A stretch of DNA of 16,385 bases from Chloroflexota bacterium (GCA_029265085.1 JAJUJY010000097.1:1-16385); one strand, 5' to 3'. Numbered from the stretch's first letter, positions 6,283 to 13,026 are shown. The notes: a model not told the origin generated them from the letters alone. Made by a program: numbers and translations.

Positions 6283-6621
6283 ATGAACCAGCCAAAACCT
6301 CAACCGCCGGTTCCGCCTTTAAATATGGATTTGCCGCCGGATTTACAGGCTGTCTATAGTAATCTGGCGCGCATCAGCCACACGCCGGCTGAACTGGTCT
6401 TTGATTTTGCCCAAATCTTGCCGGGACAGGCGGCAGCCAAAGTGCTTGCCCGCCTGATTATGTCGCCGGTGGGGGCCAAGTTGTTTTACCGTGCGCTGGG
6501 TGAGAACCTGGCGCGTTACGAAGCCATGTTTGGCGAAATTACCCTCCCGCGCGGTGATCCGGGATTGGCGAGCGACTTGTTTCGCAATGTCCACCCGCCT
6601 GAGCCGCCCAAAGAAGAATAG
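6283..6621 (+). CDS. DUF3467 domain protein
   Basis: A 112-residue protein starting 15 bases after ssb. A proline-rich N-terminus (1-20) is followed by the DUF3467 core: VYSNLARISHTPAE at 24-37, DFAQILPGQ at 41-49, and a C-terminal helix with ALGENLARYEAMFGEI. The tail PPEPPKEE is charged and proline-rich. The family is small, widespread and of unknown function. The compact alpha/beta core and absence of membrane segments suggest a soluble protein. Linkage to ssb on one side and translin on the other suggests, but does not prove, a nucleic-acid-related role. The ribosome binding site is weak (GGGAA), so coupling to ssb is possible. Confidence 0.85.
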   Translation: MNQPKPQPPVPPLNMDLPPDLQAVYSNLARISHTPAELVFDFAQILPGQAAAKVLARLIMSPVGAKLFYRALGENLARYEAMFGEITLPRGDPGLASDLFRNVHPPEPPKEE

Positions 6622-6635
6622 TATTGGTTGAAACA

Positions 6636-7301
6636 ATGGAAGATATTAATCAGCTTGCTGTAAACGTCCGCGAAATTTTTGACGCCTTAAACCAGGCGCG
6701 CGACCAGGCTTTGGTACAGGCGCGCCAGTTGACCCGCTTTTCTGCTCACACCATCCGCGCCATCCACCGCAGCGAGGTGGAGGAAGCCCACCAGAATCTG
6801 GCGGAGGCAAAGACCCTGGCCGTTTCATTAAAGACCATGCTGGCAGGTTACCCGCAGTTGTTTTATGCTGGCTACACCCAGGACGCACTGAAAGAGTACG
6901 CTGAAGCCAACCTGACCTGCGCAATTATCGAAAACCAGCCGCTGCCCATGCCGGAAGACCTGGAGGTGGATTATGCCACCTACCTCAATGGGTTAGCCGA
7001 GACGGTTGGCGAACTGCGCCGGCGCTGCCTGGATATTTTGCGCCAGGGCTATTCCGAAGAGGCGGAACGGCTGCTGGGCTGGATGGATGAGATTTATAAC
7101 CTGCTGGTCACGGTGGATTATCCCGATGCGCTGACCAATGGGCTGCGCCGCCAGACCGACCTTGCGCGCGGTATTATCGAGCGCACCCGCGGGGATATGA
7201 CCATCAGTTTGCGCGAAGAACGTCTCCAGCAGGCGCTGGATCGCTTTGCGGCGCGTTTGCCGGAAGCAGGGGACACGGATGCGGGTTATCCGGGCCTCTG
7301 A
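6636..7301 (+). CDS. Translin family nucleic-acid-binding protein
   Basis: A 221-residue, mostly helical protein of the translin/TRAX superfamily. Recognisable stretches: HTIRAIHRSEVEEA at about 38-51, GYTQDALKEYAEA at 79-91 with Glu87 and Glu90 at positions corresponding to acidic residues of TRAX, YLNGLAETVGELRR at 116-129, and MDEIYNLL, DYPDALTNGLRRQTDLAR and IIERTRGD near 150-188. Eukaryotic and archaeal members form octameric shells that bind single-stranded RNA or DNA, and TRAX-type members cleave RNA. The GLA-(D)-GEL segment carries Glu122 where TRAX has Asp, a conservative change; activity is therefore uncertain. Start: ATG at 6636, 14 bases after the DUF3467 stop; TTG at 6624 is an alternative and neither has a good ribosome binding site. 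The 3' end overlaps the next gene by 23 bases. Confidence 0.85.
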   Translation: MEDINQLAVNVREIFDALNQARDQALVQARQLTRFSAHTIRAIHRSEVEEAHQNLAEAKTLAVSLKTMLAGYPQLFYAGYTQDALKEYAEANLTCAIIENQPLPMPEDLEVDYATYLNGLAETVGELRRRCLDILRQGYSEEAERLLGWMDEIYNLLVTVDYPDALTNGLRRQTDLARGIIERTRGDMTISLREERLQQALDRFAARLPEAGDTDAGYPGL

Positions 7302-7518
7302 TCTGGGCTCATACCTCTACTGCCGCCGGGCCTGGTGGTACCAGCAGCAGGGGATCGTTTCTGAAAATCAGGCTGAATTAGAAAACGGCAGCCAGTTTCA
7401 CCGCAAACACGGCCGCGGCGTGCTTTACGCACGGCTGATGCAGGGGGTGGGCTGGCTGCTTTTGTTAGCTGCCTTGATTCTGGCTGCGGTTGGCCTGACC
7501 ATCTGGTTATTGGGTTAG
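7279..7518 (+). CDS. N-terminal half of a split membrane-anchored Cas4/Dna2-like nuclease
   Basis: A 79-residue protein that looks like the front part of a Cas4-type RecB nuclease. Cys15 in SYLYCRRAWWYQ matches the first Fe-S cysteine of that family. ENGSQFHRKHGR (36-47) contains His41, which fits the motif I histidine. Residues about 57-78 are a single membrane helix. It ends at TAG (7516-7518). The following open frame resumes in the same reading frame six bases later and holds the rest of the nuclease. The ATG at 7279 starts right at the domain; an earlier start at 7246 adds residues from the translin frame. The gene overlaps the translin gene by 23 bases. It is either a real small subunit or the front of a gene interrupted by a nonsense codon. 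Confidence 0.8.
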   Translation: MRVIRASDLGSYLYCRRAWWYQQQGIVSENQAELENGSQFHRKHGRGVLYARLMQGVGWLLLLAALILAAVGLTIWLLG

Positions 7519-7524
7519 ACAAAC

Positions 7525-8043
7525 ATGGTCCTGCTGATTGCTGCTCTCTTTGTCCTGCTCGCCGCGCTTTTTTTGCTCTGGCGGGGCAGTGCGCGCCAGC
7601 GGGAAAGCGGCCTGCCTGCTGGCCGGGTATTATATGCCGATCCCAAGCCAATGGGCGCGCCGGAAAAGCCGCTCTTTGACACGGAAACCGGGCTGACCGG
7701 CAAACCGGATTACCTGGTGACAGAAAACGGCAAGACCATTCCGGTGGAGGTCAAAAGCGGTTGGGCACCACCGGAGCCGCACGAGGGGCATGTGTACCAG
7801 TTAATGGCTTACTGCCTGCTGGTGGAACAGACTACCGGGGTGCGCCCGCCATACGGTATTATTCGCTACCGCAACCGCTCTTTCACGGTGGAGTACACCC
7901 GCGAGGCGGAACATCAACTGCGCCTGCTTTTGGAGGAAATGCAGGAGCAGGGACGCAAAAAAGAACAGGCGCGCTCGCATCAAATTCCGGCCCGCTGTGC
8001 TCGCTGCGGCTACCGCTCCACTTGCGAGCAGCGTTTGGATTAA
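7525..8043 (+). CDS. C-terminal half of a split membrane-anchored Cas4/Dna2-like nuclease
   Basis: A 172-residue protein. One membrane helix lies at 2-19, then an Arg-rich positive segment, then the PD-(D/E)xK core: GKPDYL with Asp62, IPVEVKSG with Glu75 and Lys77, and YQLMAY with Gln92 and Tyr96. It ends with Cys158, Cys161 and Cys167 in a CxxC-x5-C pattern, which are the last three Fe-S ligands of Cas4/Dna2-type exonucleases. The first ligand and the motif I His are in the preceding gene, so a complete active site and cluster need both proteins, or read-through of the TAG at 7516. No clear ribosome binding site precedes the ATG, so re-initiation after that stop is likely. No Cas1, Cas2 or CRISPR array is nearby, so this is not evidence of CRISPR adaptation. 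It ends six bases from a convergent gene. Confidence 0.88.
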   Translation: MVLLIAALFVLLAALFLLWRGSARQRESGLPAGRVLYADPKPMGAPEKPLFDTETGLTGKPDYLVTENGKTIPVEVKSGWAPPEPHEGHVYQLMAYCLLVEQTTGVRPPYGIIRYRNRSFTVEYTREAEHQLRLLLEEMQEQGRKKEQARSHQIPARCARCGYRSTCEQRLD

Positions 8044-8049
8044 TCCGCT

Positions 8050-8586
8050 TTAGGGAAAAATCCACAACTGCGGAATGCTGAGCTGCAAATCAAATTGCAG
8101 TTCACGCAGCAGGTCTTTGCGGTCGGCCTCAATTTCGATCAGGATAAACTCGGCCAGCGGACGCACATCCGCCGGTAAAACCGTCACGGGTAAAAAGGGT
8201 GCCGGGCTGCCCGGTTGAAGCGGAATCGGCTGGCGCAGAAACTGCACACCGGTTTGAATTACCTGGTCTAAAGGCATATTGAAAGCAGGTACGTAAAAAA
8301 TGCGCGGCTGCTGCCAGAATGCGATCATCTCCTGGGTCTGGTTGCCGCGGAAGGTCTTGCGGGTGAGTTGGGCTGTACCCTGGGTCACCCAGAAGGGTTT
8401 TCCGGTTGTGTTTGGCTTGATCCCGGCGGAATAATGAATGTCCAGCCCGGTCAGGCCGGTTTCATCAGAGAGCTGCATGCCCTGTCCGCAGGTTGGGCAT
8501 GCCCAGGCGACTTCATCTGGCTGGGCGGGCAGCGGAGCCTGGCAGCGAATACACAGCATGGGGATTAACTGGATGGTTTGGCTCAT
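8050..8586 (-). CDS. Zinc-ribbon protein, soluble, last gene of the Nudix operon
   Basis: A 178-residue protein with an N-terminal zinc ribbon (Cys12, Cys15, Cys30, Cys33) and a soluble C-terminal domain without membrane helices. It contains RIFYVPAFNMP (about 105-115), which echoes the aromatic-x-Pro-x-aromatic motif found in the two upstream zinc-ribbon proteins. I do not recognise a family beyond the ribbon. The start overlaps the upstream stop as ATGA (8583-8586), so it is translationally coupled and probably acts with its neighbours. It converges on the Cas4-like gene with six bases between stop codons. Confidence 0.8.
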   Translation of the reverse strand: MSQTIQLIPMLCIRCQAPLPAQPDEVAWACPTCGQGMQLSDETGLTGLDIHYSAGIKPNTTGKPFWVTQGTAQLTRKTFRGNQTQEMIAFWQQPRIFYVPAFNMPLDQVIQTGVQFLRQPIPLQPGSPAPFLPVTVLPADVRPLAEFILIEIEADRKDLLRELQFDLQLSIPQLWIFP

Positions 8587-9617
8587 CGGAACTTCTCCAG
8601 ACTACGGACGATTTCAAATACTTGCTGCGCCGAATCCGGTATATTGATCACGGATTCCTGGCGGCTTTTATACCGGCGGTATTCGTAATGTTCACCATAG
8701 CGGTATTTACGCCAGGAGAAATACATCAATCCCGCTCCTGCTGCAAAACTGGCCGCAGCAATGCCGAGCGCCTCGTCACCGTTCGAATTGGCCACAATCA
8801 ATACGGGCAGCGTCACCGTCAGCAGGGAGCCTCCGCCCATGCCGCCAACCAGGACTGCGGCGCGGTAAAGGGCATTTCCGGGCGCTTTGCCGTAAAGCAC
8901 TTCACCGTTGAAGCCGTCAACCACCACCTGGAAAGAACGCTGGTGATACTGGTAGCGCATCACCCATAGGGGGTAATAGACCAGCCCAAGCAGCGGACGG
9001 ATCATGCGCACAAATAATTGAGACTGGCGGTCTAACTGCGATTTATTCAGCACGCGGGAGTAAAAATCGCGTTTGGCAGTTTCCAGGGCTTCTTCACTGG
9101 AGCCAACCGGTTCAAAAACCAGGCCGGAACGGTGCAGGTCGTCTGGTTTAAACGGTTCTAAAGGACGGCCAGCCAGGTTGATTTGCGTCACGCCAAATTC
9201 GCCCACATCGCAGGCGGCACCGTTCCAGCTCATTTCTTCAACCACGCGGATTTCGCGCGGCTCGTACCGTTTATGTTCGCCGCTGCCAACCCGTTTTTCG
9301 CCAAAAGCCCAGGCCAATCCGCGTCCCCAGGCCGCCCAGAAAGGCAGATGAACCAGGATTGCCTCGGTTAATTCTGCCTGGCGGGCAACGCCGCGGGCAA
9401 TTGCCATGTTCCCTTTAAGGAAATTTTGATAGGCTTCTAAAGCTTTTTCACGGTCCACCCGCTGCGGCACCTGGTAGCGGCGTACACCGCGCTCACCGCT
9501 GACCACCGAGCGCTGTTCGCAGTACGGGCAAATCACAATTGCGCGTCCTTCGGGAATGGTCACCATCCCACCGCAGCGCGGGCAGGCTAAACCTTGCAGG
9601 GCTTCTTTTTCGCTCAT
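8583..9617 (-). CDS. Zinc-ribbon membrane protein with two C-terminal helices
   Basis: A 344-residue protein. A zinc ribbon (Cys12, Cys15, Cys30, Cys33 in CPRCGG and CPYC) begins the protein. A long soluble middle region follows, with LVHLPFWAAW and LVYYPLWVMRYQYHQRSF. Two membrane helices lie at about 252-276 and 283-301. A basic, tyrosine-rich segment (KYRYGEHYEYRRYKSR) and a helix close the protein. The part just before the helices (RYQYHQRSFQVVVDGFNGEVL) parallels the same region of the next upstream gene product, suggesting the two are paralogues. The ribbon presumably faces the cytoplasm. Its function is unknown. It overlaps its upstream neighbour by ATGA (9614-9617) and its downstream neighbour likewise. 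Confidence 0.85.
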   Translation of the reverse strand: MSEKEALQGLACPRCGGMVTIPEGRAIVICPYCEQRSVVSGERGVRRYQVPQRVDREKALEAYQNFLKGNMAIARGVARQAELTEAILVHLPFWAAWGRGLAWAFGEKRVGSGEHKRYEPREIRVVEEMSWNGAACDVGEFGVTQINLAGRPLEPFKPDDLHRSGLVFEPVGSSEEALETAKRDFYSRVLNKSQLDRQSQLFVRMIRPLLGLVYYPLWVMRYQYHQRSFQVVVDGFNGEVLYGKAPGNALYRAAVLVGGMGGGSLLTVTLPVLIVANSNGDEALGIAAASFAAGAGLMYFSWRKYRYGEHYEYRRYKSRQESVINIPDSAQQVFEIVRSLEKFR

Positions 9618-10414
9618 ATTTTTGATGCCACCCAGGCGGCCATCGCCATTAAGAACGGCGCGGCTGCCAATCCAACCAGAATCGCGATTCCAGCGAATAA
9701 ACCACCGCCGTCATCACCGTTTAATGCGCCAATCGCGGCAACCAGTGCCACGCATAAGTAAACCGCTGCCGTAATTCCAGCCGCAACCAGGTAAGGTGCT
9801 TCTGCCTTGGCCGGGTACAGGTTGGCCAGTACCGTCCCGGTGGCAGCCTCAACCACAGCGGTAAAGGTCTCGTTGCGGTAGGTGTATTTGAAAATATAGA
9901 TAGGAATGTGTACCAGTGCACTTTCGCGGGTTTCGATCCCTGGCCGGGCTTGCTGCAGCCACTCTCTGGCGGCGTCCAGCGGCACGGTTGGATCCACTGC
10001 CTGCGCATTTAATGCCGAATCGTACCGCTGCAAGTCTCCGGCGGGTAATGCCAGGTGAGCCAGCTCGGTTACCGAGGTTGCTGCGGCGGGCTGGAGCTGG
10101 ATCTTTTCCTGGCTGCCGTTCCCGCCGGTCTTAAAGTACCAGAGCGGGAAATATTGGAACGTCTGGCTGATCACCCGGGATTTTTTATCCAGGTCTTTCA
10201 CGGTCTGGCTGCCGGACATCCAGCGTGCCAGTGCTCCGGCGGCTTGCGCTTCATTCAGGGTCGGGTTGAGCGACCAGTGAAAAACAACTTTGGACTTATC
10301 CAGATACACGGTGCTGCTGCAGTAAGGACAGGTAATAAATAATTGTCCTTCGTCGGGATGCAGTTCACCGCCGCATTGGGTACAGGTTAATGAAGATGCG
10401 GGAGATATTTCCAT
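9614..10414 (-). CDS. Zinc-ribbon membrane protein, paralogue of the next gene
   Basis: A 266-residue protein. An N-terminal zinc ribbon (Cys11, Cys14, Cys29, Cys32) is followed by a soluble region with FQYFPLWYFKT and LVHIPIYIFKYTYRNETF, then VVEAATGTVLANLYPAK, then two membrane helices at about 206-226 and 238-260 separated by a GDDGGG loop. The layout of ribbon, aromatic-Pro motif and paired helices matches the 344-residue protein encoded just downstream. GAGGA lies seven bases before the ATG, within the end of the Nudix gene. The function is not known. Bacillus YdjG-type zinc-ribbon membrane proteins may be a useful comparison, but I cannot show homology. Confidence 0.82.
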   Translation of the reverse strand: MEISPASSLTCTQCGGELHPDEGQLFITCPYCSSTVYLDKSKVVFHWSLNPTLNEAQAAGALARWMSGSQTVKDLDKKSRVISQTFQYFPLWYFKTGGNGSQEKIQLQPAAATSVTELAHLALPAGDLQRYDSALNAQAVDPTVPLDAAREWLQQARPGIETRESALVHIPIYIFKYTYRNETFTAVVEAATGTVLANLYPAKAEAPYLVAAGITAAVYLCVALVAAIGALNGDDGGGLFAGIAILVGLAAAPFLMAMAAWVASKI

Positions 10415-10418
10415 TGAT

Positions 10419-10877
10419 TTATCCTCGCGGCCCCTGGCCTTTCAGGCGCTGGTGCAGTTCCCATAAGGCCGTCTTATTTCCATCAAAACGGATGCATTGG
10501 CGGGCTTGTTCGTAACCCAGCCAGGCGTATTCGCTGTGTTCTTCGGAGAGTGTAAGCTCCGGACTTATTAAGTGTACGCCAAAACAGTGCTGTGGAATCA
10601 CATAAATTTGTTCGCCCCAGGCTGGACTTTCTGCAAACCCAGTGACTGGAATCGATTCAATCGTGTCTAGGCACATAAATTCTGCAGTAGGAAGAATACC
10701 TGCCTCCTCAAAGGCTTCGCGTCTGGCTGCCTGCAGCGGGGTTTCATTGCCTTCGCCGCCGCCGGCAATAGCCTGCCAGAAACCTTCATCGGCACGTTTA
10801 AAAATTGCAAATTCCCACTGGTTTTGCCCGGTCTGGCGGTAAGGATATACCAATACTTGAAATGGTGCTCTGGTCAT
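10419..10877 (-). CDS. Nudix hydrolase, NudB-like
   Basis: A 152-residue Nudix enzyme. The Nudix box spans residues 39-61 and fits GX5EX7REUXEEXGU exactly, with Glu45, Arg53, Glu54, Glu57 and Glu58 all present for metal binding and catalysis. The segment FKRADEGFWQAIAGG before the box, and the C-terminal TLSEEHSEYAWLGYEQA, resemble NudB-type dihydroneopterin triphosphate pyrophosphatases, which act in folate synthesis. Substrate assignment on this basis is tentative. It is the first gene of the four-gene minus-strand unit, with the next start four bases beyond its stop, so it may serve the zinc-ribbon membrane proteins or merely share their promoter. Confidence 0.9.
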   Translation of the reverse strand: MTRAPFQVLVYPYRQTGQNQWEFAIFKRADEGFWQAIAGGGEGNETPLQAARREAFEEAGILPTAEFMCLDTIESIPVTGFAESPAWGEQIYVIPQHCFGVHLISPELTLSEEHSEYAWLGYEQARQCIRFDGNKTALWELHQRLKGQGPRG

Positions 10878-10913
10878 AGAAACCCTGTTTTGTTAGGTTG
10901 ACTGCTTACCAGG

Positions 10914-10922
10914 ATTATAGCA
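10914..10922 (-). promoter_or_regulatory. Extended -10 promoter for the Nudix/zinc-ribbon operon
   Basis: On the minus strand the sequence reads TGCTATAAT, a perfect TATAAT with an upstream TGn extension. No good -35 box is seen at 17 bases, which is tolerable for an extended -10 element. The leader to the ATG at 10877 would be about 30 bases. Confidence 0.55.
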
Positions 10923-10939
10923 TGTTCAAAATAGGCATA

Positions 10940-10963
10940 TATTCTCCCAATTTCCGGAGAATA
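10940..10963. promoter_or_regulatory. Perfect 8-bp inverted repeat in the divergent nudix/secreted-protein region
   Basis: TATTCTCC (10940-10947) and GGAGAATA (10956-10963) flank eight bases, giving 16-bp centre-to-centre spacing suited to a dimeric regulator. It sits upstream of the extended -10 at 10922-10914 and just before TATACT (10967-10972) on the plus strand, so it could control both directions. Confidence 0.45.
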
Positions 10964-11047
10964 CGCTATACTAGATAATCGATATACGGAAAATGATCCA
11001 ATTCGTTGCGTGAGTAACTATTCATCTCTGACACCTTGCAATTTCCT

Positions 11048-11059
11048 CCCAAATTTGGG
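11048..11059. promoter_or_regulatory. Perfect 12-bp palindrome abutting the start of the secreted-protein gene
   Basis: CCCAAATTTGGG ends immediately before the ATG at 11060. It occupies the place where a ribosome binding site would be expected, so it may be an operator or an mRNA element affecting translation. No regulator is identified. Confidence 0.4.
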
Positions 11060-12313
11060 ATGATGAAGATTATGAAACAGAATTTATTGGGTGGTTTGTG
11101 TGCATTATTGGCGGTGCTGGTCTTTGCCCTGATTGGCTGGGCGCAGGCAGGGCCGATCCAGGTAGCTGCGGCGCCGCTGTTAACCGCCACCCCGACACCG
11201 TTCCTCTTCTATTTTCCAATTATTATCAATGCGCCCAGCGCAACACCAACGCTGACCCCAATTCCCACCAAAACCTATACGCCGCTGCCTGGGCTGCCAA
11301 CGGTTACGCCCACGGTCAACTTGAACGCGCCCGCACCCCTTTCTGCGACCAGTTATTACATCCAGACGGATGAGGCTGCGCGGATGTACCAGATGGGCTG
11401 CAATAAAGGCACCTTGGATAAAGATACCCCGGGCAAACAGGATTCGCTGCTGGTGCTGGTTTTTGGCCAGGGTTGGATTGAAAACGGTGTTAACGGCAGT
11501 TTGACCGTGGCGACCCATGTCTTCTTAAGCATGAGCCAGATCGAGGCTGCAACGAAGAATTACATGCAGGGTTATTGGGATTGCAGCGCCACGGATAACG
11601 AATCGACAATTTTTGTCGCGGTCGGTACAAATAATTTTGGCAATATGAATTCCGGCTATTCCGATGACGCCAACCTGAAGAACGTCTATACCAACCAGGG
11701 GCGACTGTGGGCGGAAATGGTTGGCCGGATCGGCACCTGGTTAATGGATAGGGGCTATGCCAGCCAGATCTGGGTGGCTGGTGCCAATGATATTGAATGG
11801 TCCACTGGCCTGAATTGGAAATCGCCCACGGTAACACGCGGTTGGGTGGATGGTTTTGATTCTGCTGACCAGGGAACGTACGGTTACTTCAATTTTGGCG
11901 CATGTGTTGGCTGCCCAATCACTGTCAGTCCCTCCTGGGTGTACGGCAACACCGCTCAACCCTGGACGCAGGAGCATATCTGGTATGTTTCCTGGGGCGT
12001 TGCGCCTGCCTGGCCGCTGCCTGAAATTTATCGCAAAGATGGTTACCTTGCTTTGCAATGGCGCGCCATCAGCCAGTATGCCAAGACCTATAAAGGCCTG
12101 CGCATGGATTTTGCCGGGCCAATGACGGAATATCAGGCCTGCCAGCAGTGCGGCGGCTGCACCTACTCCAACCCGGCCTACAACCTGGATAATACCCCCA
12201 CAGAAGGCTGGACGCAGTTGTACCAGGCCCTGGCTGCCTGGCCGGATACTGCCCAACCTGTGCTGCGGTGGGTGACTGATATTCGCTATCAATCGGCAAC
12301 TTGCCCGTATTAA
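11060..12313 (+). CDS. Secreted protein with Thr/Pro-rich linker, unknown extracellular domain
   Basis: A 417-residue exported protein. A basic start and a hydrophobic helix (about 9-28) end at AQA-GP, a plausible signal peptidase site near residue 30, although it could stay as an anchor. Residues about 38-90 are a low-complexity linker rich in Thr, Pro and Ala (TATPTPF, PSATPTLTPIP, PTVTPTV). A globular domain of about 320 residues follows, with many Trp and Tyr and motifs such as DSLLVLVFGQGW, FVAVGTNNFG, IWVAGANDIEWS and DGFDSAD. It has Cys pairs (GACVGCP and CQQCGGC), likely disulphides. The strand-helix rhythm suggests a TIM-barrel-like hydrolase fold, but I do not recognise the family. 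The start is uncertain: ATG at 11060, 11063 and 11072 are all possible. Confidence 0.8.
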   Translation: MMKIMKQNLLGGLCALLAVLVFALIGWAQAGPIQVAAAPLLTATPTPFLFYFPIIINAPSATPTLTPIPTKTYTPLPGLPTVTPTVNLNAPAPLSATSYYIQTDEAARMYQMGCNKGTLDKDTPGKQDSLLVLVFGQGWIENGVNGSLTVATHVFLSMSQIEAATKNYMQGYWDCSATDNESTIFVAVGTNNFGNMNSGYSDDANLKNVYTNQGRLWAEMVGRIGTWLMDRGYASQIWVAGANDIEWSTGLNWKSPTVTRGWVDGFDSADQGTYGYFNFGACVGCPITVSPSWVYGNTAQPWTQEHIWYVSWGVAPAWPLPEIYRKDGYLALQWRAISQYAKTYKGLRMDFAGPMTEYQACQQCGGCTYSNPAYNLDNTPTEGWTQLYQALAAWPDTAQPVLRWVTDIRYQSATCPY

Positions 12314-12318
12314 ACCGT

Positions 12319-13014
12319 ATGAAAAATAAATTTAACTGGGGTCCACTGATATTGATTGAACTGATAGCCTTGCTGGGCATCGGTGCGTATTTGATATTTG
12401 CCAACAACCGTCCTTTGCAGGCCAATCCGATGTCTTACACGGCGCAAAAGGCCGCAGAATTTGAACGCACAAAGGCTGCGGTAAGCGATCCAACACAGCA
12501 GGCCTTTTTGCAGGAAAAGATAAACCAGTTGCAGGCGGTGGATAAGGCGCGCGCGCTCAACCGGGCGGCTGCTCCAACCAAAGCCGCCGATCTGTGTGCT
12601 GCGCAGAACCGGATCAGCGCTGCCAGCGAAGGCAAACGGCTGGTGGGTGTTTTAAATGATCTTTTTCCACCCCCGCATTTGAGTGCCTACCAGATCACCA
12701 ATGCCTGGCAGGATCAGGTAAACGGTGTTTGGGTGCAGGTATATGCCGGATCACAGATCGAGAACCCGGAACAGGGTCTGGTTGTGGTTAGTTATGAAAA
12801 TGCACCCGGCGGCGGAGTCGTCCTGGCTCCGGCTCAATCCGGTCTGCTGCGCATTACCGCGTCGGACCGTTCCCGCCTGACCCTGCAAAATGATTCCGGT
12901 ATAGAATATTACTTTGATGTCCCATCTGGCACTTTTGTGGATTCGTTACGCGCTGAGGTGCCAGTCGTGGTCCCGCTGCCAACCTACACACCCCAGCCCG
13001 GATTGTGCCCATAA
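12319..13014 (+). CDS. Membrane-anchored extracytoplasmic protein, unknown function
   Basis: A 231-residue protein beginning six bases after the preceding stop, so the two are very likely co-expressed. A single N-terminal membrane helix (about 8-28) is followed by an Ala/Gln/Glu/Lys-rich stretch to about residue 95 that may form a coiled coil. A beta-rich domain then contains ITNAWQDQVNGVWVQVYAG and GLVVVSYENAPGGG. The end, PLPTYTPQPGLCP, is proline-rich like the linker of its neighbour. I recognise no family. The pair probably acts together outside the membrane, for example as enzyme and anchor, which is inference from adjacency and similar composition. The ribosome binding site is absent or poor, suggesting coupling. 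Confidence 0.78.
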   Translation: MKNKFNWGPLILIELIALLGIGAYLIFANNRPLQANPMSYTAQKAAEFERTKAAVSDPTQQAFLQEKINQLQAVDKARALNRAAAPTKAADLCAAQNRISAASEGKRLVGVLNDLFPPPHLSAYQITNAWQDQVNGVWVQVYAGSQIENPEQGLVVVSYENAPGGGVVLAPAQSGLLRITASDRSRLTLQNDSGIEYYFDVPSGTFVDSLRAEVPVVVPLPTYTPQPGLCP

Positions 13015-13026
13015 GCTGGTTTTTGG

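Noticed and set aside
7525..8043. Calling the Cas4-like gene part of a CRISPR-Cas system
   Set aside because: No repeat-spacer array, Cas1, Cas2 or effector gene is present in the window, and the membrane helices are not typical of CRISPR Cas4.
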